This document shows positions 33,812-41,701 of a DNA stretch of 64,000 bases, in pieces. The position numbers and the translations under genes were made by a program. Under the pieces are notes generated by a model that saw only the letters and a list, made by a program, of their open reading frames with translations, was not told the DNA's origin and searched no databases. The DNA comes from Pseudanabaena sp. Chao 1811 (lineage in GTDB: Bacteria > Cyanobacteriota > Cyanobacteriia > Pseudanabaenales > Pseudanabaenaceae): assembly GCF_027942295.1 (NCBI RefSeq), contig NZ_CP101416.1, positions 2,272,001-2,336,000 on the forward strand. Reading direction: 5' to 3'. Within the stretch, counting starts at the first letter, position 1; each line of letters begins with the position of its first letter.

Positions 33812-34530
33812 TTATTTTTACTGTAGATATTGATTGGGCAAATGAAATTGTTATAGCTGATACACTCAATCTTTTTTCAAGTTACAACGTAAGATGTACT
33901 TTGTTTGCCACGCATAACTCCCCAGTATTAAATAAATGTGATCGTTCGTTTTTTGAAATAGGACTGCATCCAAACTTTAATACACTTCTACAAGGAAAAG
34001 GTGGAAACCCAGATAATATTTTAGACGAATTACAAACTATATATCCTGAAGCAATTGGTGTTCGCTCACATAGCCTTACTCAAAATGGCTGGTTGCTAGA
34101 TAAATTTAAAGAAAAAGGTATGTGCTATGAAGTTAATCAATTTCTACCTTACCATCAAGGACTGAAACCATTTAAACTATGGAATGGCTTATGGCGTATT
34201 CCGTTTAACTGGGAAGATGATTATCATTTTGCATTTGGATATGATTTTGAAGATACCCGAATTGATCTTAGAGACGAAGGTTTGAATATCTTTAATTTTC
34301 ATCCTATTCATGTTTTTCTTAATTCAGAAAACAATATTCGCTATCTTGCAGTAAAAAATAATCTTGAAAATATCGATATATTGAATAAAATGCAGAATAA
34401 ATCAAGCACAAAAGGAACACGAGATGTTTTGATTTCACTACTCGAATATGTACATAAAAATAATATTAATACATTATTGCTTAAGAATATTTATAAGTCT
34501 TGTGAAGCTATTAACGAAACTTTACTATAA
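33808..34530 (+). CDS. WbmS-like polysaccharide deacetylase-related protein
   Basis: A 240-residue protein with the NodB-like opening IIFTVDIDWANE (metal-binding Asp-x-Asp), FEIGLHPNFN and AIGVRSHSLTQNGWLLDKFKEKG. It ends FNFHPIHVFLN. This resembles the WbmS group found in O-antigen loci (for example Bordetella), presumed to act on N-acetyl or similar groups. The first ATG that overlaps the preceding stop (ATGA at 33808) is chosen; the frame itself opens earlier at a TTG. AT content is high compared with the locus start. Confidence 0.75.
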   Translation: MIIFTVDIDWANEIVIADTLNLFSSYNVRCTLFATHNSPVLNKCDRSFFEIGLHPNFNTLLQGKGGNPDNILDELQTIYPEAIGVRSHSLTQNGWLLDKFKEKGMCYEVNQFLPYHQGLKPFKLWNGLWRIPFNWEDDYHFAFGYDFEDTRIDLRDEGLNIFNFHPIHVFLNSENNIRYLAVKNNLENIDILNKMQNKSSTKGTRDVLISLLEYVHKNNINTLLLKNIYKSCEAINETLL

Positions 34531-34614
34531 AAATATTTTGTATTAAAACTTTCAAATTCTTGTTGAATTAAAGACCTATTAAGCAGAAAATATTTAATTA
34601 GTTAGGAGGAATGA

Positions 34615-34647
34615 ATGATCTTATTGTTGGAGTCGGAGCTGCGTTAA
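34615..34647 (+). other. Possible 10-codon leader cistron coupled to the formyltransferase
   Basis: A strong AGGAGG (34604-34609) stands 5 nt before an ATG that encodes MILLLESELR and a TAA. That TAA overlaps the ATG of the formyltransferase by one base (TAATG at 34645-34649). The spacing suits this mini-frame better than the in-frame ATG at 34611, which is only 1 nt from the AGGAGG. It could be chance. Confidence 0.3.
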
Positions 34648-35567
34648 TGCGTATTGCAATTATTGGTAGAACTGAAATTCTTTATGAAACTGCATTACTG
34701 CTGAGGAAAAATGGTTATGAAGTAGTTTTAATTTTTACAGCAAAAGAATCTCTTGAGTACACTAAAACCTCATCAGATTTTCTAGCACTTGCAGATGAGT
34801 GGAAAATACCATTTATTTGCAGTCATCACATTAATGAGATGATAGATGTTATGCAAGATATGGAACCTATAAATATTGGTGTTAGCCTAAACTATACTGG
34901 GATTATTCCACAGTCAATAATAGATCTTTTCTCAATGGGTATTCTCAACGCACACGGTGGTGATTTACCCCGTTATCGTGGTAATGCCTGCCAATCATGG
35001 GCAATTTTAAATGGAGAAAGTTATGTAGGCTTGTGCATTCATAAAATGATTGGTGGTGAAATTGATAGCGGTGATATTATTGCGCGTGATTACTATCCAC
35101 TAACTCTTAATACCAAAGTTACTGAAGTTCACTCATGGATGAGTGAGAAAATTCCTCAACTATTTGTGATCGCTCTGCAAAAACTTGAAAAAAATCCCAA
35201 CTATTTTTTAGAGCAACAATCTAAAGAGCCTAGAGATTCATTACGTTGTTATCCGCGCAAGCCAGAAGATGGTCGAATAAATTGGGATAAGAGTAATGTA
35301 GAGATTTTACGACTTATTAATGCTTGTAATAGACCTTACGCAGGTGCATTTTGTGAATTTAAAAGCAAAAAAGTAATCATTTGGGATGCTGAATTAGCCA
35401 TAGATGAAAACTTTTTAGCAATATCAGGACAGATTACTTTTATAGGTGCTGATTTTATTGAAGTTGCAACGGGTAGGGGTAAGTTGAGAATTAAAGAAAT
35501 TGAAATAGAAGGACAATTAAAAAATCCAAGTCTTGTCTTTCGTTCCATTAGACAAAGACTATCTTGA
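34647..35567 (+). CDS. N10-formyltetrahydrofolate-dependent sugar N-formyltransferase
   Basis: A 306-residue formyltransferase of the methionyl-tRNA formyltransferase-like fold. The catalytic residues are visible: Asn101 and His103 in GILNAHGGDLPRYRG, and Asp140 in GGEIDSGDII. RKPEDGRINWDKSNVEILRLINACNRPYAGAF is the usual C-terminal sub-domain start. Such enzymes formylate 3- or 4-amino sugars for O-antigens, and two aminotransferases in this locus can supply the amino group. The ATG at 34647 has GGAG 8 nt upstream and gives the canonical MRIAIIGRTE start; an in-frame ATG at 34611 would add 12 residues. Confidence 0.85.
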   Translation: MRIAIIGRTEILYETALLLRKNGYEVVLIFTAKESLEYTKTSSDFLALADEWKIPFICSHHINEMIDVMQDMEPINIGVSLNYTGIIPQSIIDLFSMGILNAHGGDLPRYRGNACQSWAILNGESYVGLCIHKMIGGEIDSGDIIARDYYPLTLNTKVTEVHSWMSEKIPQLFVIALQKLEKNPNYFLEQQSKEPRDSLRCYPRKPEDGRINWDKSNVEILRLINACNRPYAGAFCEFKSKKVIIWDAELAIDENFLAISGQITFIGADFIEVATGRGKLRIKEIEIEGQLKNPSLVFRSIRQRLS

Positions 35568-35590
35568 AGATATTCAAGAATCTTCAAGAT
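35561..35590. repeat. Hairpin at the formyltransferase stop
   Basis: ATCTTGAAGA (35561-35570) pairs perfectly with TCTTCAAGAT (35581-35590) around a 10-nt loop. The stop codon lies inside the stem. No U-run follows, so a terminator role is uncertain. The following 270 bp up to 35864 are AT-rich and show no gene; a promoter for the next genes may be there. Confidence 0.4.
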
Positions 35591-35864
35591 TAACTTACAA
35601 AGCTTAATCAATATGTATGCATTGGCAAATTAATGAAGGATAGATGTTAAAATACTCATCTAATGTAGACAAAAAAGATACAAATATGTCGATCTAGATT
35701 TAAATTTTTAGTACCTGATTTTCATAAGTTGTTGCTTTTATTCTGTGTTTTCTTATACAGACTAGATTAAATAAATTTTTTGTTTATATTGTATGGAGAA
35801 AACATTGAAAGTGCGAATAACCTTTATACTCTAACTAAGTGATTTTCTGAGGTTTTCCTGCTCA

Positions 35865-37412
35865 ATGGCTCTTACACAAAAAATAATTGCGAAAGGTGAA
35901 AAACTCTTCAAAAAATATCTTAAGTGTTTCTGGAATCAAGCAAAGAACTTAAAGAATCTTCGTGATTATTCAACTTGTCCACCTACAGACCTTGAGAAAA
36001 TTGCTTTGGCTGATGAGTATATCGCTGAAGCGAACCGATTTATTAATTTGGGAAAGCCCGCTAATGCTGTAGATTATTATCAGAAAGTTCTGGCTATATA
36101 CCCAAACCATGCAAGGACATTTTTTTTTCTTGGGATGGCTCTTGTTGAGTGTAATAAAATTGATGCTGCCAAGGATGCATTTTGTAATTCGGCTAGATTT
36201 TTTGAAAGAAAAGAAACTGAGTTGATTTGGGGAACTGTTCCATTAATCAATAACAAGTACTTATCAAATGCAATGTCAGATATTGGTTGGAAATCAAACA
36301 CCCTTGTTACTCATTATTACTCAGTGTATAAGAGAGAAGATTTTGATATCTACTTTGAGGAGCTCATACCAACATGGCTAACTAATGAGATATTAAAAAC
36401 GCGATTATCTCCATATTTTTCAATGCTCTATATCCTAGAACATGCAAGTATTGTATTTATTCCATTTTTAGGTGGAGCCTTTGGCTCTACACCATTATGG
36501 GATTTTGAATCACAATTGCTACAACAAGCAGGTATTAAGACTGTTCTAGCTTCCTATGGTGGAGATACATGGCTTTATTCCCAAATCCTCAATCCTTGTC
36601 TTAGGCATGTCTTAATTTCAGATTATCCTCAAGCAGGAAGATCTGAAGAAACTATTGCCGCTAAGGTGAGATATTGGCAAGAAAATGCCGACATTGTAGT
36701 CTTTGGGGTAGTCGATGGTATTAGTCGATGGGACGTGCTACCAGTTAATTATGTATGCATTGATGAATCTCAATGGCAACCTAAAAAATATTATTCTCAG
36801 AATGACGGAATTAATGGAGTTGTGAGAGTCATCCATACTCCCAATCACAGAGCAGTTAAAGGAACAGAATTTTTACTTCATGCCGTTGAACAGTTGAAGG
36901 CTGAAGGCTTACAAATTGACTTAATTTTGTTGGAAGGAGTACCAAATGAACGAGTAAGGGAACTTATGCAAGAGGCTGATATCTTAGCAGAGCAGTTTAT
37001 TCTTCGCTATGGGCTCAGTGGTATTGAGGGAATGGCATCAGGTTTGCCAGTCATGTCACCACTAGATTTTGAAGTATATACTCGGTTACTTCGTCGCTAT
37101 TCTTATTTAGATGAATGTCCTATAGTATCTACTACACCAGAAAACTTGCTCATAAACCTAAGGACTCTAATCAAACATCCAGAACTAAGACAAGAGCTAG
37201 GTATTGCTGGCAGACAGTATGTGGAGAAATATCACTCCCGTAAAGCGGCACAATATATATTTGGATCTGTTTGTGAAAAGCTTCTCTATGGTAAAGACAT
37301 AAATTTGATGAATCTTTTTCATCCACTCTTGTCTTCATACAATAAGAGTTCTCCATACATACATCATCCTCTACTGGAAAATAATTTGCCTAAAAAGTAC
37401 CTAGAATATTAA
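35865..37412 (+). CDS. TPR-containing GT-B glycosyltransferase
   Basis: A 515-residue protein. Residues about 45-115 hold two TPR-like repeats (YIAEANRFINLGKPANAVDYYQKVLAIYPNHARTFFFLGMALVECNKIDAAKDAF). The rest is a glycosyltransferase 1/4-type module with VIHTPNHRAVKGTEFLLHAVEQLKAEGLQIDLILLEG, ADILAEQFILRYGLSGIEGMASGLPVMSPL and LIKHPELRQELGIAGRQYVEKYHS. The C-terminal module is clearly related to that of the gene at 41702 (shared VIEQLKAEG, LDECP, VSTTPE/VSATPE and closing W/YHS motifs). The N-terminal parts differ. Acceptor and donor are unknown. Confidence 0.8.
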   Translation: MALTQKIIAKGEKLFKKYLKCFWNQAKNLKNLRDYSTCPPTDLEKIALADEYIAEANRFINLGKPANAVDYYQKVLAIYPNHARTFFFLGMALVECNKIDAAKDAFCNSARFFERKETELIWGTVPLINNKYLSNAMSDIGWKSNTLVTHYYSVYKREDFDIYFEELIPTWLTNEILKTRLSPYFSMLYILEHASIVFIPFLGGAFGSTPLWDFESQLLQQAGIKTVLASYGGDTWLYSQILNPCLRHVLISDYPQAGRSEETIAAKVRYWQENADIVVFGVVDGISRWDVLPVNYVCIDESQWQPKKYYSQNDGINGVVRVIHTPNHRAVKGTEFLLHAVEQLKAEGLQIDLILLEGVPNERVRELMQEADILAEQFILRYGLSGIEGMASGLPVMSPLDFEVYTRLLRRYSYLDECPIVSTTPENLLINLRTLIKHPELRQELGIAGRQYVEKYHSRKAAQYIFGSVCEKLLYGKDINLMNLFHPLLSSYNKSSPYIHHPLLENNLPKKYLEY

Positions 37413-37624
37413 TAGCCTAATTTGCTATAATTTTAGTCTGCAAAAAACATGTTCTTACGTCAGAATAGTAATTCTAACTCATTTTTGAGATGAAATTATT
37501 AGAGGGCGTTTATACCCATTCGATGTCTATTCTCCATAATAACTTAGAAATCCTTGCCATGGATACTTTATTTAAAGATTTAATTTAGGAAAAACAATTT
37601 AAATAATAGAAAATAGCAAATATC

Positions 37625-38509
37625 ATGACTAATCTCAACAATACTGAAGAAAGTTTTAGGAACAAATGGTCTAATAATCCTGATACAGCTTTTTTAGAAA
37701 CACTTCGTGAAAATTCAGATATTTTTAATTGGATTTTGACTAGAAATGGATTTAAAAACAAGCAATCTTTACAAAACTTTCTGTCTGCGAAGAAAAAAAT
37801 CCTAGATGCTGGTTGTGGCAATGGTAGAGTTACTGCATTACTAAGAAAGTATTCCGATCCTATTGTAACAAAAATAGTTGGGTTTGATATAGTCTCTTCT
37901 GAGATTGCAAAAGAAAATCTATCAGGCAGTGAAAATATCTTTTTTTACAAGAAGGATCTTTTAGAAGACTTATCTGATTTAGGTCAGTTTGATTTTATCT
38001 ATTGTCAAGAAGTTCTTCACCATACAAATAATCCAAAACAATCATTTCTTAATTTAGTTGATTTACTTGAAAATGAGGGAGAAATTGCAATTTATGTATA
38101 CAAGCAAAAAGCTCCAGTCCGTGAATTTGTGGATGATTTTATAAGAGAAAAAATAGCAGGCTTGCCATATGAAGAAGCAATGAAGATCTCTGAACAAATT
38201 ACTATGTTTGGTAGGGCTTTGGCTGAACAAAATAAGTTAATAAAAGTACCTACTGTTGAAATTTTAGGAATAGAGGGGGGGGAATATGACATTCAAAGAT
38301 TAATTTATCATTTCTTTATGAAATGCTTTTGGAATGCTGAAATGTCAATGAGAGATAATATTGTAATCAACTATGATTGGTATCACCCGCAAAATTGCAC
38401 TAGACATACTGTTGAAGAGATAAGAGGATGGTTTGAAAATGCCAACTTGTACGTAACTCACGAGTATGTTGATTTCTATGGCATTACTATGCGAGGTTCA
38501 AAAAAATAA
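37625..38509 (+). CDS. SAM-dependent methyltransferase
   Basis: A 294-residue methyltransferase. Motif I is KILDAGCGNGRVTALLRKYS, the acidic strand VGFDIVSSEIAKENL, and the post-II segment FDFIYCQEVLHHTNNPKQSFLNLVDLLENEGEIAIYVYK. The C-terminal 120 residues (DDFIREKIAGLPYEEAMKISEQ ... NYDWYHPQNCTRHTVEEIRGWFENANL) are found in methyltransferases of O-antigen loci. It starts 212 bp after the preceding gene; nothing else is recognised in that gap. The next gene begins 163 bp downstream. Confidence 0.78.
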   Translation: MTNLNNTEESFRNKWSNNPDTAFLETLRENSDIFNWILTRNGFKNKQSLQNFLSAKKKILDAGCGNGRVTALLRKYSDPIVTKIVGFDIVSSEIAKENLSGSENIFFYKKDLLEDLSDLGQFDFIYCQEVLHHTNNPKQSFLNLVDLLENEGEIAIYVYKQKAPVREFVDDFIREKIAGLPYEEAMKISEQITMFGRALAEQNKLIKVPTVEILGIEGGEYDIQRLIYHFFMKCFWNAEMSMRDNIVINYDWYHPQNCTRHTVEEIRGWFENANLYVTHEYVDFYGITMRGSKK

Positions 38510-38672
38510 CTTATCAGAAATAAAAATAGTAATATAAATTGCATCTGTCCCATCACAACAGCAGGCTTAAATTATTCGTAGATTTTGAGTTTGAGGAAGC
38601 TTCTACAAAATATTTAAGATTGCTATGTATCAACTATTGTGTTTTGTAAAATTTAAGAAACAATTATTAACT

Positions 38673-39560
38673 ATGATGCCACGGATACTGATTACTGGTG
38701 GAACTGGGTTTATCGGGAATCACCTTCTTACAAGATTGCAGCAAAGATTTCAAATATATGCTTTTACGAGAAATATAGCTGCTACTTCTAATAATGACGC
38801 AGTTCATTGGATTGAGCAAGACCTAACCAAGCCTCTGGATTTTAAATTATTGCCTGAAAGTATTGATGGAGTGGTACATCTTGCTCAGTCCAAAGATTAT
38901 CGCTCTTTTCCAGAAATGGCAATAGAAGTTTTTCAGATAAATACTTATAGTACTATTCAATTATTAGATTATGCGAGAAAAGCTAATGCTAAAACTTTTA
39001 TTTTAGCATCCACAGGTGGGCTTTATGGCTATGGAGAATTACCATTTCAAGAAGAAGAAATAATTCATCCTGAAGAGTTCCACAAGATGCCCCTTTCACA
39101 TTATTTTGCATCGAAATTTGCTGCAGAGCTATTTGTTAAAAGCTATCAGAACTTATTCTCAACTATTATTTGTAGATTCTTTTTTGTCTATGGCGCTAGA
39201 CAAAGTGGACAACTTGTAGCCAATCTTATAAGAAAAATACAGTCTGGAGAATCAATATCAGTCGCAGGTAACCCAGGAATTATGATGAATCCTATCTGCG
39301 TTTTTGATGCTGTCAGAGTTATTGAATCTGCACTCCTTTCAACAGAGTCTGGGATATTCAACATTTCTGGCGATGAAAAAGTAACAGTTACCGATCTCGT
39401 CCATCTGATCTCTAAAGTAACTGGAAAATCATCAGAAATTGTTTATAATTCAGATATTACAACTGGTAATGTATTAGGGGATAACGCAAAAATGAAAAAA
39501 ATATTAGGCGTGTATCCACAGATATCATTGTTAGAAGGACTACGTATGATGATTGATTAG
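38673..39560 (+). CDS. NAD-dependent sugar epimerase/dehydratase (extended SDR) 2
   Basis: A 295-residue SDR. The loop ILITGGTGFIGNHLL starts at residue 5. GVVHLAQSKDYRSFPEMAIEVFQINTYSTIQLL, ILASTGGLYGYGE and the catalytic SHYFASKFAAELF (Tyr-x3-Lys) follow, then FFVYGARQSGQLVANLI and FNISGDEKVTVTDLV. It is slightly shorter than classical UDP-sugar 4-epimerases. The frame opens at 38625, but the ATG at 38673 (MMPRIL) places the Rossmann loop at the usual distance from the N-terminus. The substrate is not determinable. Confidence 0.82.
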   Translation: MMPRILITGGTGFIGNHLLTRLQQRFQIYAFTRNIAATSNNDAVHWIEQDLTKPLDFKLLPESIDGVVHLAQSKDYRSFPEMAIEVFQINTYSTIQLLDYARKANAKTFILASTGGLYGYGELPFQEEEIIHPEEFHKMPLSHYFASKFAAELFVKSYQNLFSTIICRFFFVYGARQSGQLVANLIRKIQSGESISVAGNPGIMMNPICVFDAVRVIESALLSTESGIFNISGDEKVTVTDLVHLISKVTGKSSEIVYNSDITTGNVLGDNAKMKKILGVYPQISLLEGLRMMID

Positions 39561-39583
39561 CGTATATACGAGATAGTACATAA

Positions 39584-40348
39584 ATGTCTTCTTTTACCCA
39601 TGAACACTATAGATACATAATGCATTCTGCATTGCAAAGTGGTTATAAGTTTATAAGTTATAGTGATTTAAGACACCATCTTACAAGCACACAAAATATT
39701 TGCTTATTACGCCATGACTGTGACAACGATCTCAGTGCTGCCTTATCAATTGCGCGAATTGAATTTGAAATGGGAATCCGTAGCACTTATTTTGTAATGC
39801 TGAGATCTGCAATCTATAATCTTATGAGTTTCCCCTGCAAGAAAATTGTTAAAGAGATAATAAGTTTGGGGCATTGGGTAGGGCTTCATTTTGATGCTCA
39901 GCCATATGAAAATTTGGAAAGTTATGAAATAGCTATTCATGTTGATCAGGAAAGAGCATGGTTGTCAGAAGAATTTAATGTATTGGTTGATGTTGTATCA
40001 TTTCATCAACCCTCATTTAGGATTCTAGATAACCAAATTAAACTAAATTGCTTAAACACCTATGATCGTTTTGATATGGCTGGTGTTCACTATCTATCTG
40101 ATAGTAATATGAGTTGGAAAGAAGGGTGTCCAAGTGATCTATTTTATCAACATCAGTATCAAAAGTTGCAATTACTTTTACATCCTGAATGGTGGACTAA
40201 AAAAGAAATTAACCTAGATCAAAAATGGATGATGATTCTCTTTAATCAGTTTGATATTATTCAAAATAGTCTCATGGAACGTGAGGCGACTTATAATAGT
40301 CTAAGATTATTTCAAATTGATCATGTAGATATTGCAAGTCTTCAATAG
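39584..40348 (+). CDS. Polysaccharide deacetylase-like (NodB fold) protein
   Basis: A 254-residue protein of the carbohydrate esterase 4-like type. The metal/catalytic signature is LLRHDCDNDLSAAL (Asp-x-Asp). GIRSTYFVMLRSAIYNL, IISLGHWVGLHFDAQPY, VVSFHQPSF and LLHPEWW supply the remaining histidines. It may remove acetyl groups from a precursor or the glycan. The N-terminus resembles proteins annotated as hypothetical in O-antigen loci. Its last 17 bases are within reach of the next gene's upstream region; that gene's real start is 20 bp beyond its stop. Confidence 0.75.
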   Translation: MSSFTHEHYRYIMHSALQSGYKFISYSDLRHHLTSTQNICLLRHDCDNDLSAALSIARIEFEMGIRSTYFVMLRSAIYNLMSFPCKKIVKEIISLGHWVGLHFDAQPYENLESYEIAIHVDQERAWLSEEFNVLVDVVSFHQPSFRILDNQIKLNCLNTYDRFDMAGVHYLSDSNMSWKEGCPSDLFYQHQYQKLQLLLHPEWWTKKEINLDQKWMMILFNQFDIIQNSLMEREATYNSLRLFQIDHVDIASLQ

Positions 40349-40367
40349 TAATTTCCAAAGGTTGACT

Positions 40368-40895
40368 ATGCTTAAATCTACCCATATATATCTGAGTCCG
40401 CTATTGCAAGAAGATTTGTCTATTTTATTTACTTGGATAAATAACCGAGAGCAAATATTGCTTAATTCTTCCTATAAACCAGTTTCTGAAATACAGCATC
40501 AAGAGTGGTTTGATTCCCAAAGTATTAAGAAAGACTCCTTTATCTTTGGTATTCGATTAATAGAAAAAAATCAATTGATTGGCTCTTGTCAATTACATAG
40601 TATTCATCCAATCCATAAATCTGCTGAGTTACAAATTCGTATTGGTGAACCAAGTTATCGTAGACTGGGGTACGGAACACAAGCATTAAAGCTTCTCTTG
40701 TATTTTGCATTTTACGATCTAAATTTAAATCGGATCTTCTTACAAGTTTTTCAAGATAATATAGCAGCTTTGAAAGTCTACAGTAAAATTGGTTTTCTCA
40801 AAGAAGGTGTTTTACGACAGTCAGCGTATATTGATGGTAAATATATAGATGTTATTATTATGGGGCTTCTTAGAGATGATTATATTGTGCAATAA
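40368..40895 (+). CDS. GNAT acetyltransferase (RimJ/PseH-like)
   Basis: A 175-residue GNAT enzyme. IYLSPLLQEDLSILFTWINNREQILLNS at the N-terminus, FGIRLIEKNQLIGSCQLHSIHPIHKSAELQIRIGEPSYRRLGYGTQALKLLLYFAF (acetyl-CoA loop RRLGYGT) and LNRIFLQVFQDNIAALKVYSKIGFLKEGVLRQ are typical of RimJ-like enzymes that acetylate amino sugars such as UDP-4-amino sugars. The start at 40368 has an AAAGG 7 nt upstream; an upstream TTG in frame would overlap the deacetylase gene and is less likely. Confidence 0.82.
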   Translation: MLKSTHIYLSPLLQEDLSILFTWINNREQILLNSSYKPVSEIQHQEWFDSQSIKKDSFIFGIRLIEKNQLIGSCQLHSIHPIHKSAELQIRIGEPSYRRLGYGTQALKLLLYFAFYDLNLNRIFLQVFQDNIAALKVYSKIGFLKEGVLRQSAYIDGKYIDVIIMGLLRDDYIVQ

Positions 40896-40917
40896 TAACC
40901 GTAATAGGTAAGTTTTG

Positions 40918-41646
40918 ATGTTAATAAAGAATTCTCAGAAGCCAAATATCGTTGTTGCAATCCATCAACCAAACTTTTTTCCTTGGTTAGGCTTTTTTAA
41001 CAAGATTGCACGCAGCAATATTTTTATCCTCGCCGATACTATGCAATTTCCTAAAAGTCAATGCAAAGGCAATTGGCTAAATCGGGTCAGAATATTAATT
41101 AATGGAAAACCACATTGGATAACTGCTCCTATACAACGTTCTTATCATGGAGTTTTACCAATAGATCAAATTCAATTTGATCCATCTCAACCATGGAGAC
41201 AAAAGTTATTAAGAACTGTTAAGATGGAGTATGGTTGCTCACCTTTTTTTAATTCTGTCTTTCCATTTCTCCAAGATTTAATTGAACAACCAACCTCAAT
41301 GCTTTGTGATTTTAATGTATCTGTAATTTGTGCAATTGCTAAAGAACTTGATCTTAATTCTATTGAAATAATCAATACATCCTCATTGGCACTAGAAGGC
41401 AAGGCGACAGATCTGCTTATTTCAATTATTAAGAGTGTTGGAGGTGATGCATATTTGTGTGGTGGCGGAGCAAGTGAATATCAAGAAGATGAAAAATTTT
41501 CTAAAGAAGGAATTGATTTGATTTATCAAGATTTTATACATCCACACTACTCACAAATCAAATCGTCTGAATTTAATGCTGGGCTCTCAATTATTGATGC
41601 ACTTATGAACTGTGGATTTGCAGGAACCCGTAAGCTAATTCAATAG
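40918..41646 (+). CDS. wbqC: WbqC-family protein
   Basis: A 242-residue protein of the WbqC-like family. It has the diagnostic opening VVAIHQPNFFPWLGFFNKIARSNIFILADTMQFPKSQCKGNWLNRVRILINGKPHWITAPI and the GGDAYLCGGGASEYQ segment. WbqC proteins are common in O-antigen loci. Their reaction is not firmly known to me; a role in making or transferring an amino-acyl or amido group has been suggested. The frame opens at a TTG at 40915; the ATG at 40918 is used. It lies 22 bp after the acetyltransferase gene. Confidence 0.85.
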   Translation: MLIKNSQKPNIVVAIHQPNFFPWLGFFNKIARSNIFILADTMQFPKSQCKGNWLNRVRILINGKPHWITAPIQRSYHGVLPIDQIQFDPSQPWRQKLLRTVKMEYGCSPFFNSVFPFLQDLIEQPTSMLCDFNVSVICAIAKELDLNSIEIINTSSLALEGKATDLLISIIKSVGGDAYLCGGGASEYQEDEKFSKEGIDLIYQDFIHPHYSQIKSSEFNAGLSIIDALMNCGFAGTRKLIQ

Positions 41647-41701
41647 ATAGGGAAGAGAAATTTTTAAACTTAGTTAAAATATAAATGTGATAACCCTACA
41701 A

